From a bacterium (GTDB lineage Bacteria > UBP15 > UBA6099 > JAJRTR01), in NCBI GenBank assembly GCA_024278215.1, contig JAJRTR010000111.1, positions 59,483 through 123,482 on the forward strand: a stretch of 64,000 nt of DNA, in the 5' to 3' direction. Under the pieces are notes generated by a model. The model was not told the DNA's origin. It made no database searches and saw nothing but the letters and a program-made list of their open reading frames with translations. Below, one piece after another: positions 17,157 to 26,008 of the stretch (position 1 is its first letter; each line of letters starts with the position of its first letter). Position numbers and translations under genes: made by a program.

Positions 17157-17429
17157 ATGATAAAAGTTCAAATCCCCTTGATATTCAGGAGATTCGTCGG
17201 CGAACAATCCGAAATCGAGATGGACGCCGGCAGTGTGCGGGATGTCATGCTCGAACTCGAAGCCGCCGTACCTGCTTTCAAAAATAAACTGCTCGACGAA
17301 AATGGAGAAATACGACGGTTCCTTGCTGTTTTCGTGAACGGAGACAATATTATAAATAAACAGGGAGCCGAAACTAAACTGGAAGCAGGCTACGAGGTTG
17401 CGCTGGTGCCCGCCGCGGGAGGAGGGTGA
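17157..17429 (+). CDS. MoaD/ThiS-family sulfur-carrier protein
   Basis: A 90-residue ubiquitin-fold protein ending in Ala-Ala-Gly-Gly-Gly. The C-terminal diglycine is what E1-like enzymes adenylate and thiocarboxylate. The pattern VNGDNI ... L(E)AGYEVALVPAAGGG is typical of the MoaD/ThiS/CysO group. The start at 17157 fits the strand VQIPLIFRRFVG. There are no moa or thi genes nearby. The placement between a PLP enzyme and a NIL-domain gene recalls CysO-CysM and homocysteine-forming sulfur-carrier loci. It is probably the sulfur donor for an amino-acid sulfuration reaction, an inference from context. Confidence 0.85.
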   Translation: MIKVQIPLIFRRFVGEQSEIEMDAGSVRDVMLELEAAVPAFKNKLLDENGEIRRFLAVFVNGDNIINKQGAETKLEAGYEVALVPAAGGG

Positions 17430-17433
17430 GAAA

Positions 17434-17679
17434 ATGATAAAACGAAGAGTGATGATTTCAATGCTGGCCGATGTGATGAAAGAACCGATCCTGTACCGGC
17501 TAGTGCGTGATTTCGACATAGTTCCCAATGTGCGCAAGGCGGACGTCACGCTGAATGAAGCCTGGATGAAGATGGAACTCCAGGCGGGTTCCGAAGATCA
17601 GATAAATGAAGCTGTTGAATATCTCAAGTCTGTCGGCGCGACAGTGAAACCGCTGGGCGGTGATGTTGTAGAAGGCTGA
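17434..17679 (+). CDS. NIL-domain protein
   Basis: An 81-residue protein that is essentially one NIL domain: LADVMKEPILYRLVRDFDIVPNVRKADVT, then MELQAGSEDQINEAVEYLKSVGATVKPL (each quoted in part from residues 10-75). NIL domains bind small ligands, often methionine or substrates, and are fused to MetN transporters or to ferredoxins in homocysteine synthesis. A very strong GGAGGAGGG site precedes the ATG, and it starts 4 bases after the carrier gene. The three genes 15836-17679 look like one operon of sulfur amino-acid metabolism. Confidence 0.85.
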   Translation: MIKRRVMISMLADVMKEPILYRLVRDFDIVPNVRKADVTLNEAWMKMELQAGSEDQINEAVEYLKSVGATVKPLGGDVVEG

Positions 17680-18077
17680 TTGCCCTTTTTTCGTAGGATT
17701 ACAGTAGTAAGATATTATATGGAAACGCGGGAGACTTGATTTTCACAACACGCCCCTGATGTCGTGTCAACAAAGAAAAGACGTAAGAAAGGTCATCGCA
17801 AAAACGATAAAAGTGCAGGGCAGGTGCACCGCAGCCCGCCTCAACTTGTGCATGTACAAACCGTTTTCGCGAGAAATAAGTGATTAGGCGTGGGACGGTG
17901 ACCGCGCCCCGCACATCTTGCGCATTTAAAGATGTGACACGTCCCCAAGTGACCGGGATTGATTTATCTGTGCCGTACAATAGCCTGATTTGTATTATGC
18001 TTGATAAGGCTTATGATTGATAACAGAAAAGTAAGATAGACCAACACTACTCTGGATACAGGGGTTAGGAGCCGGTT
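17680..18077. other. Non-coding stretch before the zinc dehydrogenase
   Basis: No ORF with coding character. A T-rich stretch right after the NIL stop (CCCTTTTTTCG) may end that transcript, but no clear stem precedes it. One TTGTGCATGTACAA inverted repeat lies near 17846. Nothing else was recognised. Confidence 0.35.
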
Positions 18078-19103
18078 ATGAGCGAAACAATGAAAGCGGC
18101 GATTTTCGATGGCGAGGGCATACTTTCTGTTAAAGAAGTGCCGATGCCGAGAATGAAATTGTTCGAAGATGTCCTCATAAAAGTGGAAATGGCAAGTGTG
18201 TGCGGCACAGACTGTCACATACTTTCCGTGCCGCCGGGCCACCCTGCCACCGCTGGTGTCGTGCTGGGCCACGAGTATATGGGCGAAGTCGTGGAAACAG
18301 GCAAGTGGGTAAGCCATCTCAAGCCCGGCGATCGCGTGATAATCGATCCGAACATAACATGTGGGCTATGCCGTTACTGCCGCATGGGACTACCCAATAT
18401 GTGCGAAAATATGACCACGCTGGGCATCTTCATCGACGGTGGTTTTGCTCCCTACAATATCGCGCCCGCGAAGGCCTGCCATCCCATAAGTGAAGAATTG
18501 CCCGCCGAAAAAGCTATTTTTGCAGAACCCCTCTCCTGCGTTATCAACGGAACAAATAAGCTGGCGCTTCGACCCGGTGAGACAGTTGTTATTCTCGGCG
18601 CGGGCCCCATCGGTCTGCTCTATACAGCGATGATGAAACTCAGCGGCGCGGGCAGAATAATAGTCGCGGAAGTAAGCTCGTTCAGAGCTGAAAAAGCGCG
18701 GGAAATGGGCGCGGATATCGTGGTGAACCCGAAAGAACAGGACCTTGCCGAAGAAGTGCGCAAAGTCACCGGCATCGGCGCAGATGCTGTGGTCGACGCT
18801 GTCGGCTCACTCATAAAAGATGCTGTCGCCGTTTGCCGTCGCGGCGGCAGAGTACTTCTCTTCGGAATGAACAGCAACGCCCGCTGCGATTTTACACAGT
18901 TCGATATAACTCGTCACGAGATCAGCGTACTGGGCACTTACATCGCGAAGAACACTTTCCCGCCGACGATACAACTTATCGAAAATACCGACATTCCGCT
19001 GGAAAAACTCGTCACACATCGCATAACTCTCGACGAGCTGCCCCAGGGAATCGAGACAATGAGAAGCGGCGAAGCTATCGAGATGATAGTAATACCAAAG
19101 TGA
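18078..19103 (+). CDS. Zinc-dependent alcohol/polyol/threonine dehydrogenase (MDR family)
   Basis: A 341-residue medium-chain dehydrogenase. Catalytic zinc ligands are in SVCGTDCHI and LGHEYMGEVVE. The structural zinc loop CGLCRYCRMGLPNMC is complete. The Rossmann motif is VVILGAGPIGLL. The sequence is closest in style to L-threonine 3-dehydrogenase and sorbitol dehydrogenase, but the substrate cannot be fixed. ATG 18078 has AGGAG upstream. The gene stands alone and ends in a Rho-independent terminator at 19153. Confidence 0.88.
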   Translation: MSETMKAAIFDGEGILSVKEVPMPRMKLFEDVLIKVEMASVCGTDCHILSVPPGHPATAGVVLGHEYMGEVVETGKWVSHLKPGDRVIIDPNITCGLCRYCRMGLPNMCENMTTLGIFIDGGFAPYNIAPAKACHPISEELPAEKAIFAEPLSCVINGTNKLALRPGETVVILGAGPIGLLYTAMMKLSGAGRIIVAEVSSFRAEKAREMGADIVVNPKEQDLAEEVRKVTGIGADAVVDAVGSLIKDAVAVCRRGGRVLLFGMNSNARCDFTQFDITRHEISVLGTYIAKNTFPPTIQLIENTDIPLEKLVTHRITLDELPQGIETMRSGEAIEMIVIPK

Positions 19104-19152
19104 AAGTTTGTACAACTAAACACATATACAATTACACAATATTGCATACACG

Positions 19153-19188
19153 CTCCCGGCTGGACATGTTGGACAACCGGGAGTTTTT
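19153..19188 (+). terminator. Terminator of the zinc dehydrogenase gene
   Basis: CTCCCGG (19153-19159) pairs with CCGGGAG (19177-19183), followed by TTTTT. The loop is long (17 nt). It separates the dehydrogenase from the exported-protein locus. Confidence 0.65.
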
Positions 19189-19402
19189 ACGTTGTTATGT
19201 ACAGAATTACCCAGTTAGAGAACTCTATCACATATTTTATTGTTCCTGTAATTGCCGCACATGGACATTTCCCCGGAGTTCCTCCACAATAACCTGCCCA
19301 CTGCCACAAAAATTGTTCATACGACGAAATCAGGGGAATCACGGTATCAGTATTAATTCATTGTGTAGTTTTTGCAATAAAAAAAGACAACAACGCAGCT
19401 TT

Positions 19403-19418
19403 TGTGATCAATGTCACA
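19403..19418 (+). promoter_or_regulatory. CRP/FNR-type palindrome upstream of the exported-protein locus
   Basis: TGTGATCAATGTCACA is an exact TGTGA-N6-TCACA palindrome, the CRP consensus. It lies about 320 nt before the first gene and 49 bp upstream of a TATAAT box. A second site of the same design is at 55577. No crp-like gene is in the window. Confidence 0.6.
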
Positions 19419-19451
19419 TCCCGAATAAATATACTTTAGAATGCTGAATTT

Positions 19452-19472
19452 TCACAAAAATTGTGATATAAT
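19452..19472 (+). promoter_or_regulatory. Inverted TCACA/TGTGA pair abutting a TATAAT box
   Basis: TCACA (19452-19456) and TGTGA (19462-19466) form an outward-facing half-site pair. TATAAT (19467-19472) follows immediately and is a perfect -10 hexamer. No good -35 box is seen, which fits an activator-dependent promoter. The transcript would begin near 19479. Confidence 0.5.
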
Positions 19473-19481
19473 AAACGTAGA

Positions 19482-19530
19482 ATATTTTGCGGAAATACCC
19501 CTTGTGGCAACAAGGAGATTTGCAGAATAT
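19482..19530 (+). ncRNA. 5'-leader stem-loop of the exported-protein locus
   Basis: The arms ATATTTTGC (19482-19490) and GCAGAATAT (19522-19530) enclose a second stem (AAAT/ATTT) and a third (CCTTG/CAAGG, loop TGGCAA). The hairpin would sit at the very 5' end of the mRNA. No known riboswitch core was recognised. It may stabilise the message or be a regulatory leader. The rest of 19531-19739 is untranslated leader without clear signals. Confidence 0.4.
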
Positions 19531-19739
19531 CCCGAATAAAATACGTGATCCTGATTAGAGTATGCAACTTATTGTGCAAACCGAGAAGATTTTCAAGTAC
19601 ATTATCGCGGTCATGCATACAGGTTCCAGGTTCTCAAATTTCAGGAGTCGCGGATGAACATCGTTCTGCGATGATATAACTTCGCCATTATGATTATGAA
19701 CAGCATTATTTTATGATTGCTTTAATGAAAGAGAACTCA

Positions 19740-22553
19740 ATGAAGCTGTACCGTTTTTTTGTTGCATGTCTTACAGCACTCGCGATGGTGATGGTATCCG
19801 GTGTGGCGGCAACTGCTGTGGGAACAACAAGTGGAACCGTTATTTCAAGTTACGCGACGATCAGCGCGGACAATGCCGTAAGCAGCGTGGTCTCGAACAC
19901 GGTGGATGTCACAGTTGATCCGGTCTATGGCCTCGACACGAGCGCGTTCAGCGAACCCGACGATGTGAAGATACTGGTACAGGGCGATTATGTCGATTAC
20001 GAATTCGGGATAAGCAACAACGGGAACGCGACCGACGCGGTGAGGCTTGAGATCGGAGCGCAGAGTTTCGGGGGCGAAGGCGGAGCGGGCGCGGCGTGGA
20101 GCGTCGAGGTGCTGGACGCAGTGGGCGCCCCGCTGACATGGGAAAGCGGTGGGACGACTTCGGACCCGTCGGGAGACGCGGCAACGGCCACGGGCATCGC
20201 GCCCGGCGAAAACGCTACATTCACACTGCGCGTATACTGCGGCTCGGGCGCGGACGACGGCGCGACTATGACATTCAGCGTTAATCTGAAAACGCTCAAT
20301 ACACCAGTCGGCGAATACACCGGTTTCAACTCGAGCAGTTACGGCGGGGCGGCTGCTGTAGCGTCCGCCGCGAAAACGGCGCAGGTGCAGGACGAGAATC
20401 CGCCGGTGGTGACAATTACCGCTCCTATCGAAGGACAGGTACTGACTACAACTTCCGTCACGCTGACGGGAAGCACTTCGCCCGCGGCCGCATCCGGCAC
20501 CGTATCAATAGGCAGCTCGGCAAATGAACTTACGGTCGACGCGTCCGGTGATTTCGGGCAGACTGTGCTTTTTACCGAACAGGGCGACAACACGATATAT
20601 GTCACGGCATTCGACCAGGTGCATAATTACGGCACCGATTCTGTAACTGTTTACGTCGACTCACTTCCCCCCGAAACGTACATAACGTCACCGGCGGAAA
20701 ACGAGGAAGTAAACGGCACTGTGGTGGTAACAGGGACAGTGACAGACATAAATTTTTCGACATACCTGCTCGAATACGGGCCGGGCGACACGCCTGTCGC
20801 GTGGGGCACGATAGCATCCTCGACAGTAGCCGTATCGGGCGGTATGCTCGGTACATGGGACACCGGGGGGCTTTACGGCACATATACTATCAGGTTGACG
20901 GCAAGCGACATTTATGGCAATTCGCGCCAGGTATCCGAAACGGTGGACGTCGGCAACAGCGAGATTTTCGAGGGCACGCTAGCAAAAGGCGAGTGGCAGA
21001 TGATGTCCATACCGGGTATTCCCAAGGACGCCGATCCGAGATCTTTCCTTGGCAGCTCGAGGTATGAAGTGCAGCAATGGGACGAAGACCTCGAGTCCGA
21101 CGAATACATGAAGAAGTTCACAAGGAGCTTCGCTCTGAATTACGCGGGAGAAGGATTCTGGGTGAAACCATACGAGGGCGAAATCCAGTACGATGTCGAC
21201 GCGCGGGTCACCGATTCGACGACGGAATATGCGATGCCGCTCAAAGTCGGCTGGAACCAGGTAGGATTGCCGTATAACCGTGAATCCGGGATGCTGTGGG
21301 ACAATGTATATGTGAAAAACACCGGCACCGGCGAGGAACTGTCGATGCAGGAAGCGATAAGCGAAGGCTGGATCGACAGTACGTTCAACGAGTATTCCAA
21401 CGATGGATACGTAGGCCGCGGGCTGGGCGACACGCTGTACCCGTTCGAGGGATATTTCCTGAACGCCTATGTGGAATGCGAACTGATGTTCGATCCCGGC
21501 GAGGGGAGGCCGGCCGGAATAGCGAGGCAGGCAGGCGGTCGGGGCATGTCGAAGATAATCAGGCCCGAATACGAGTGGAGAATGCAGTTGTCGGCCCGGA
21601 CAGGCGAAGCACGCGACACGGACAATTTCGCTGCCGAACTCAGCGGCGCGGACAACGAGTTCGACGCGGAAGACGCCGGCGAACCGCCGACGGTCGACCC
21701 TTATGTATCGCTCTATTTCGAGAACGAAGACTGGCAGCGCAGGCCGGGCCGTTACGCCCGCGACAGCAGGACGCCTTCCTACGAGGTCAACGAAGAGAAA
21801 ACGTGGAACTTCGTAGTCGAAGTCAGCCGCCCCGGCGACAACGTGAAGGTCAGCGTCGCCAACGCCGACAAGCTGCCGGACAACTACCATTATGTGATCC
21901 TCGACAAAGAAACCGGCACGGAATTCGACCCGAAAGAAACACCCGAATACACATATACGGACAGCGGACAGGGCAGCCGGATGTTTTCACTTCGTGCCAT
22001 AAGGCTGGGCGGCGGCAAGGTGGTAATATACTCGAACCGTTTCCCGGCGGGGTGGTCGTTGTTCTCGGTGCCGCTGGACCCGCAACCGTCCGATGTGCGC
22101 ATCCAGCTTGCAGGACAGGTCGACGACTTGCAGGTCTTCCAGTATTTCGACAGGGAACTGTATAACCCCGACAGCCCCGAAAAGGTAGACATACAGGCCG
22201 GTATAGGATACTGGGTGTATCTGGACAAAGAAAAAGAAATCGAGTTTGAAGGCAGGGAGACTTCGGGGCAGCCGTCGATAGAGATACCGCTTGTGAAAGG
22301 CTGGAACCTGATAGGCAACCCGTACACGCACGAAATAGATACGGGAACACTGGTGAAGATAAAAAAAGGAGAAGAAACCCTTGGTCTGGCTGAAGCAGTT
22401 GAAGCAGGCTGGGTGGACAAAGAAATATATGCTTATGATGATAACACGGGAGGTTATGAACGCCTCGAAGAAGGCGCGGCCCTCATTCCATGGAAGGGTT
22501 ACGCCGTCAAGGCTCTGAGACCATGCAAAGCAGTTATTTTTGCAGAGCCCTGA
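19740..22553 (+). CDS. Large secreted protein with Ig-like modules and C-terminal repeats
   Basis: A 937-residue exported protein of unknown function. The signal peptide is MKLYRFFVACLTALAMVMVSG and onward, with cleavage near ATA. ATG 19740 is chosen because it begins this signal peptide; 19713 and 19725 are alternatives. Residues about 30-210 resemble a DUF11-like domain (YEFGISNNGNATDAV). Residues about 220-410 hold two Ig-like domains opening PPVVTITAPIEGQVL and PPETYITSPAENEEV. The C-terminal half has repeated modules with GEWQMMSIPG, GEGFWVKPYEG, GWNQVGLPYN, GWSLFSVPLD, GYWVYLDKE and GWNLIGNPY. The last two occur as pairs, so the module is duplicated. It is the first gene of a five-gene exported cluster and overlaps the next gene. 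Probably a surface-layer or surface-fibre protein. Confidence 0.8.
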   Translation: MKLYRFFVACLTALAMVMVSGVAATAVGTTSGTVISSYATISADNAVSSVVSNTVDVTVDPVYGLDTSAFSEPDDVKILVQGDYVDYEFGISNNGNATDAVRLEIGAQSFGGEGGAGAAWSVEVLDAVGAPLTWESGGTTSDPSGDAATATGIAPGENATFTLRVYCGSGADDGATMTFSVNLKTLNTPVGEYTGFNSSSYGGAAAVASAAKTAQVQDENPPVVTITAPIEGQVLTTTSVTLTGSTSPAAASGTVSIGSSANELTVDASGDFGQTVLFTEQGDNTIYVTAFDQVHNYGTDSVTVYVDSLPPETYITSPAENEEVNGTVVVTGTVTDINFSTYLLEYGPGDTPVAWGTIASSTVAVSGGMLGTWDTGGLYGTYTIRLTASDIYGNSRQVSETVDVGNSEIFEGTLAKGEWQMMSIPGIPKDADPRSFLGSSRYEVQQWDEDLESDEYMKKFTRSFALNYAGEGFWVKPYEGEIQYDVDARVTDSTTEYAMPLKVGWNQVGLPYNRESGMLWDNVYVKNTGTGEELSMQEAISEGWIDSTFNEYSNDGYVGRGLGDTLYPFEGYFLNAYVECELMFDPGEGRPAGIARQAGGRGMSKIIRPEYEWRMQLSARTGEARDTDNFAAELSGADNEFDAEDAGEPPTVDPYVSLYFENEDWQRRPGRYARDSRTPSYEVNEEKTWNFVVEVSRPGDNVKVSVANADKLPDNYHYVILDKETGTEFDPKETPEYTYTDSGQGSRMFSLRAIRLGGGKVVIYSNRFPAGWSLFSVPLDPQPSDVRIQLAGQVDDLQVFQYFDRELYNPDSPEKVDIQAGIGYWVYLDKEKEIEFEGRETSGQPSIEIPLVKGWNLIGNPYTHEIDTGTLVKIKKGEETLGLAEAVEAGWVDKEIYAYDDNTGGYERLEEGAALIPWKGYAVKALRPCKAVIFAEP

Positions 22554-24550
22554 GATCGAGTATCGAGTTGGTAAAGAGAAAGGTTTCCCTTAAAACAGGG
22601 GTGTGGACATTGACACTGGCGCTGATAATATCCCTTGCGGCCGCGGGGGTGAGGGCGCTGGAAGAATACAAAATAGAAGTCAATGGACTGGACCTGCCGG
22701 TGGAAGACAGGCTCGAATACCGGGACCTGACATTATTCATGCCGCTTGACGAATCTGTCAGGGACGCGCTCGACGCGACGATTTCAAGAGTGCCGTGTGA
22801 CGGCGATTGTTTCATCGTCACGGCTTACGGCGTACAGGTGCGTTTCATGACCGGCAGCGGGGAAATCGAGGCGGACGGTCGCTCATATAATGTGGGTGCG
22901 GCACCTTACAAAGTCGGAGAAACGTATTACGTGCCTGCTGAAGCTTTTTTTCAGGCCATCGACTTCGAGACCGAATGGAACCCTGAAGAAAACCTGCTGC
23001 GGGCAGGTATCACACTCGACATGCGGCCCGTGCAGGAAAGATTTTCCGGCATCGAGGGTATAGCGACTGTCGAAGAAGCGTTGGGCGGCGGCAGACGCGA
23101 AGATGTAACAAGCCAGATCGCCCCCCCGGCCATCGCGGGCGAACCGGGCTTCGAGATCGAGGAACCGTTCATTGCATACACTTTCGAGAACTCGGTGAAA
23201 ATGCTCTCGAAAAAAGTCAGTGGCGACAAAACCCTCAGCAGGGTCGAGGAAAAAGGAGACATTTACAACCAGCTGAACTTTCGGTTTGTCGGCCTGATGA
23301 GCAACGGTTACGACTTTACAGGCATTCTTCGTACCAATCAGACGACCGACACGGGCACGAACAGGGGCGAGGTGAAAAAACTATCGCTGAGCTGGAAGAA
23401 AAACGACATTATGCTCAAAGCTTATGATGTGCAGCCGAAGTTCTCGCAATATATGCTCAGGAACTATCCCGTGCAGGGTCTGCATTACCAGCGGACAAAT
23501 AATATGTTCAAATGGGATGCTGTATTCGGGAAAACACCGAAAAGGATAAGGGATTCGAAATACGCGAGATATGTCGGCGGGCTTCGAATCGAAAAGAACG
23601 TAAGTAAAAGAAAAAACGCTTTTATCGGTGGAACTTTCACAAGTGTGCGTGATACGGGCAATTACATGGGAAGTGCGAAACAGAAAAATCTGGTAGCCGG
23701 TGCCGACGGTACAATACAACTGAGCGACATGGCGAGATTCAGAGGAGAAGTCGCGAACAGTTACAACGAATTCACGGGCCTGGGCAGTGTGCGGGGCACG
23801 GCTGCAAAGTATGAACTGAACTACAAGAGCAGGTCCGCAACGAGCAAAACGACCTATGAACGCACGAGCTCGAATTTTTATTCGGAAACGGCCTACTACA
23901 CAAAAGGCCGGACAGAGATCGCGACACTCTACAACAGGAAATTGAGCCCGAAAACAATGTTCGGGCTGGGAGCGAAACGCAAAAAAATAAAGGACCGCGT
24001 AAGCAAAATATACCCGATGTCGCTGGACATCAGCCCGTGGGGGACCAGGGATTATTTCCGGATGACACTCCAGCGCAATTATGAAAAGGACAGCGGTAGC
24101 CGAAACAGGATATTGGACACGAGGGAGTTGAGAGTACGCGACAGGATGGGCGGGAGCAGGGTAGACATGAAAGTGGGCAGGCAGAAGAACAAAGTGCCCG
24201 GCTCGCAACTGGCCTACAAGGACTCGAGGAGCATCAGTGTGAAATCGCTGCTCACGGACAAAGTCGGCGCGAAGTTCAATATGAAAAGTGAAAGATGGAA
24301 AAAAGACAGGGTTTCGGTAACGAGGCGGGTCGGGCTTACGCTGGATTACGAACCGGCACCGTGGACGGAAATGACGCTGGGCTTCGGTCGCTACTACAAC
24401 AACCCGCGAAGCGCCAGGACACATGTGAGATTCACTTATCACAAACTGGACATCTATAACGACAGCGAATGGAAAGCGGAATACATGTTCGAGAATTACA
24501 GAGACTACAATATAAATACGGTTAATGTAAGCTACAGTTTTTTCAAATAA
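22523..24550 (+). CDS. Outer-membrane beta-barrel protein with copper-amine-oxidase-N-like stalk
   Basis: A 675-residue exported protein. An N-terminal hydrophobic signal (TGVWTLTLALIISLAAAGVRA) follows a basic stretch. Residues about 60-170 look like the copper amine oxidase N-terminal-like stalk domain (DGRSYNVGAAPYKVGETYYVPAEAF). From about residue 240 the sequence is a long run of alternating polar and aromatic residues typical of barrel strands, ending YSFFK. The aromatic near the C-terminus fits BAM recognition. The start is uncertain: ATG 22523 overlaps the upstream gene by 31 bases, and a TTG near 22568 is possible. The gene is tightly linked to 19740-22553, so the barrel may export or anchor that protein. 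Confidence 0.72.
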   Translation: MQSSYFCRALRSSIELVKRKVSLKTGVWTLTLALIISLAAAGVRALEEYKIEVNGLDLPVEDRLEYRDLTLFMPLDESVRDALDATISRVPCDGDCFIVTAYGVQVRFMTGSGEIEADGRSYNVGAAPYKVGETYYVPAEAFFQAIDFETEWNPEENLLRAGITLDMRPVQERFSGIEGIATVEEALGGGRREDVTSQIAPPAIAGEPGFEIEEPFIAYTFENSVKMLSKKVSGDKTLSRVEEKGDIYNQLNFRFVGLMSNGYDFTGILRTNQTTDTGTNRGEVKKLSLSWKKNDIMLKAYDVQPKFSQYMLRNYPVQGLHYQRTNNMFKWDAVFGKTPKRIRDSKYARYVGGLRIEKNVSKRKNAFIGGTFTSVRDTGNYMGSAKQKNLVAGADGTIQLSDMARFRGEVANSYNEFTGLGSVRGTAAKYELNYKSRSATSKTTYERTSSNFYSETAYYTKGRTEIATLYNRKLSPKTMFGLGAKRKKIKDRVSKIYPMSLDISPWGTRDYFRMTLQRNYEKDSGSRNRILDTRELRVRDRMGGSRVDMKVGRQKNKVPGSQLAYKDSRSISVKSLLTDKVGAKFNMKSERWKKDRVSVTRRVGLTLDYEPAPWTEMTLGFGRYYNNPRSARTHVRFTYHKLDIYNDSEWKAEYMFENYRDYNINTVNVSYSFFK

Positions 24551-24640
24551 TGAGGAAGGAAAGGGAACACGGTATTTCACACAGTTATAAGCCGGATTCG
24601 GCATCATGCGGTGCCGGGTTCGTTTAAAAAGGTATAGATA
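24551..24640. other. Short spacer before repeat copy B
   Basis: The 24551-24851 gap is mostly repeat copy B. The 90 bases before it contain only GCCGGATTCGGCATC, a small inverted repeat that might help terminate the barrel-gene transcript. Confidence 0.35.
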
Positions 24641-24817
24641 GAGCCAATTGCAAATTATGTTCGAAGCGAGATCAAGCGAAATTGTTCAGAAGCAAGGCGG
24701 AGGTACAAAATCACCGCAAGCGTACTTGTGAGTACGTTGAGGATGATTTTGTGCCGACAACGCAGCTGTTGGCAATTGCAGCCGATCGCAGCCGAATCAG
24801 AATTTTACAATTGGCTC
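24641..24817 (+). repeat. Leader-associated structured repeat, copy B (before the first fecR gene)
   Basis: A 177-bp element homologous to copy A along its whole length. The termini are GAGCCAATTGCAAATT and its near complement, again flanked by GATA. The internal hairpin is AGCGTACT/AGTACGTT. Compared with copy A (GGCGTACT/AGTACGCC), both arms have changed, which preserves pairing. It ends 34 nt before the start codon. Confidence 0.8.
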
Positions 24818-24851
24818 GATATAGAAAGAAAAAAAAGAAGGAGGTAATTGT

Positions 24852-25781
24852 ATGAAAGCAAAGGCGATAGTGGCAGTAATGGTGATGATGGTACTGGGCA
24901 TCGGGCTGACGCTTGTGTACAACATCACGGACGCAGGGGCGAAAAGAATGGCGACCCTGACGCATATCAAGGGAACAGTCAAGGTGAAAGCGCCCGACTC
25001 GGCCGAGTGGGCGGCAGCTACCGACAGGATGGTTGTAAACGAAGGCGACGAAATAAAAACGTCTGCCGGATCATCCGCCATCATAAAGATGGACGACGGC
25101 TCGATGGTCAAGATCGGTCCCCTGGCGAAGATGAAAATAGAAGCCCTCGGCAAATCCGGAAGGAACAACAAAACCGACATCGGAGTTTCCATCGGCAAAA
25201 GCTGGCAGAGGGTCAACAAACTTTCCTCAGACTCCTCTTTCAATGTGAAGACACCGACGGCAGTCGCCGGTGTGCGCGGCACATTCTTCTCGTCGGAAGT
25301 CGAACAGTCGTCGGATTCCACCTTTGACTGCTTCGACGGCGCGGTCGATGTGGGAAGCATCAACGATCCTAGTAATACTGTGCCCCTGACAGCCGGATAC
25401 AGGACGCAGGTAGCACCGGGCAGCAACCCCAGCCAGCCTTCGGCCATCCCGCAGGATGAATTGCAAAATGGGCAGGAGGGCTTCAGCAACAGCGAAGCCG
25501 CCATGGCGACTTATGATCTCCAGATCAGCGTCTCTCCTCAGGTCGTCAAACCCGGCGAAAACGCAACGGTCTCTCTCCAAGTGTTCAAAGACGGGCAGCC
25601 CATGCGCCAGGAAGTAGCTGTGAAACTAACTCTCTCGGGCGGTGCGACTTTTACCGACACCGGTGAGAACACAAAAGAAGTCAATACCGACGACCAGGGT
25701 GCCGCAACTCTCGAAGTTACATCCTCGAGCAATGAGACTGTTACAGTCAGTGCGGAACTCAGAATAAAGGTACAGCAGTAA
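24852..25781 (+). CDS. Exported FecR-domain protein with C-terminal Ig-like domain
   Basis: A 309-residue protein. The N-terminal signal segment is VAVMVMMVLGIGLTLVYN. A FecR domain covers residues about 35-190: LTHIKGTVKVKAPDSAEW, GDEIKTSAGSSAIIKMDDGS, KTPTAVAGVRGTFF and FDGAVDVG. This is the usual 'T-P-x-A-V-x-x-V-R-G-T' form. The C-terminal 90 residues are a Big_1-like Ig domain (VSPQVVKPGENATVSLQVFKDG). FecR in TonB systems is an anti-sigma regulator, but stand-alone exported FecR domains like this are common in envelope proteins and have no proven job. GGAGG precedes the ATG. The leader is repeat copy B. Confidence 0.85.
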   Translation: MKAKAIVAVMVMMVLGIGLTLVYNITDAGAKRMATLTHIKGTVKVKAPDSAEWAAATDRMVVNEGDEIKTSAGSSAIIKMDDGSMVKIGPLAKMKIEALGKSGRNNKTDIGVSIGKSWQRVNKLSSDSSFNVKTPTAVAGVRGTFFSSEVEQSSDSTFDCFDGAVDVGSINDPSNTVPLTAGYRTQVAPGSNPSQPSAIPQDELQNGQEGFSNSEAAMATYDLQISVSPQVVKPGENATVSLQVFKDGQPMRQEVAVKLTLSGGATFTDTGENTKEVNTDDQGAATLEVTSSSNETVTVSAELRIKVQQ

Positions 25782-25810
25782 AACGAATTCGCCTGCTTTG
25801 AGATAAATCC

Positions 25811-25841
25811 GCCGCCGCGCCCGATACACAGGCGCGGCGGC
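25811..25841 (+). terminator. Very strong GC hairpin after the first fecR gene
   Basis: GCCGCCGCGCC (25811-25821) and GGCGCGGCGGC (25831-25841) form a perfect 11-bp stem with a 9-nt loop. It lies 30 bases past the stop. No U-run follows, so termination would be Rho- or structure-dependent, or the hairpin is an mRNA-end protector. Confidence 0.5.
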
Positions 25842-26008
25842 TGTACCATATCTTTATCCAGGGCGATTGTTCCCCGGCGTCCCTCCGGGATGCGCGGGAT
25901 TTTACCCATGCCGACTTAGATTTCGTATACAACAAAGGCCGTATGATGACACCAGATAAACACCACAGCAGTTTGAAATACCTGAAAACTAATAACAACG
26001 GAAATTAT

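Noticed and set aside
19482..19530. A known riboswitch (cyclic-di-GMP, SAM or similar) in the surface-locus leader
   Set aside because: The hairpin lacks the conserved core sequences of these classes that I can recognise. It is kept only as an unnamed leader stem-loop.
23381..24607. A 408-codon minus-strand frame opposite the outer-membrane barrel gene
   Set aside because: The plus-strand product has signal peptide and barrel periodicity. The antisense frame has none.
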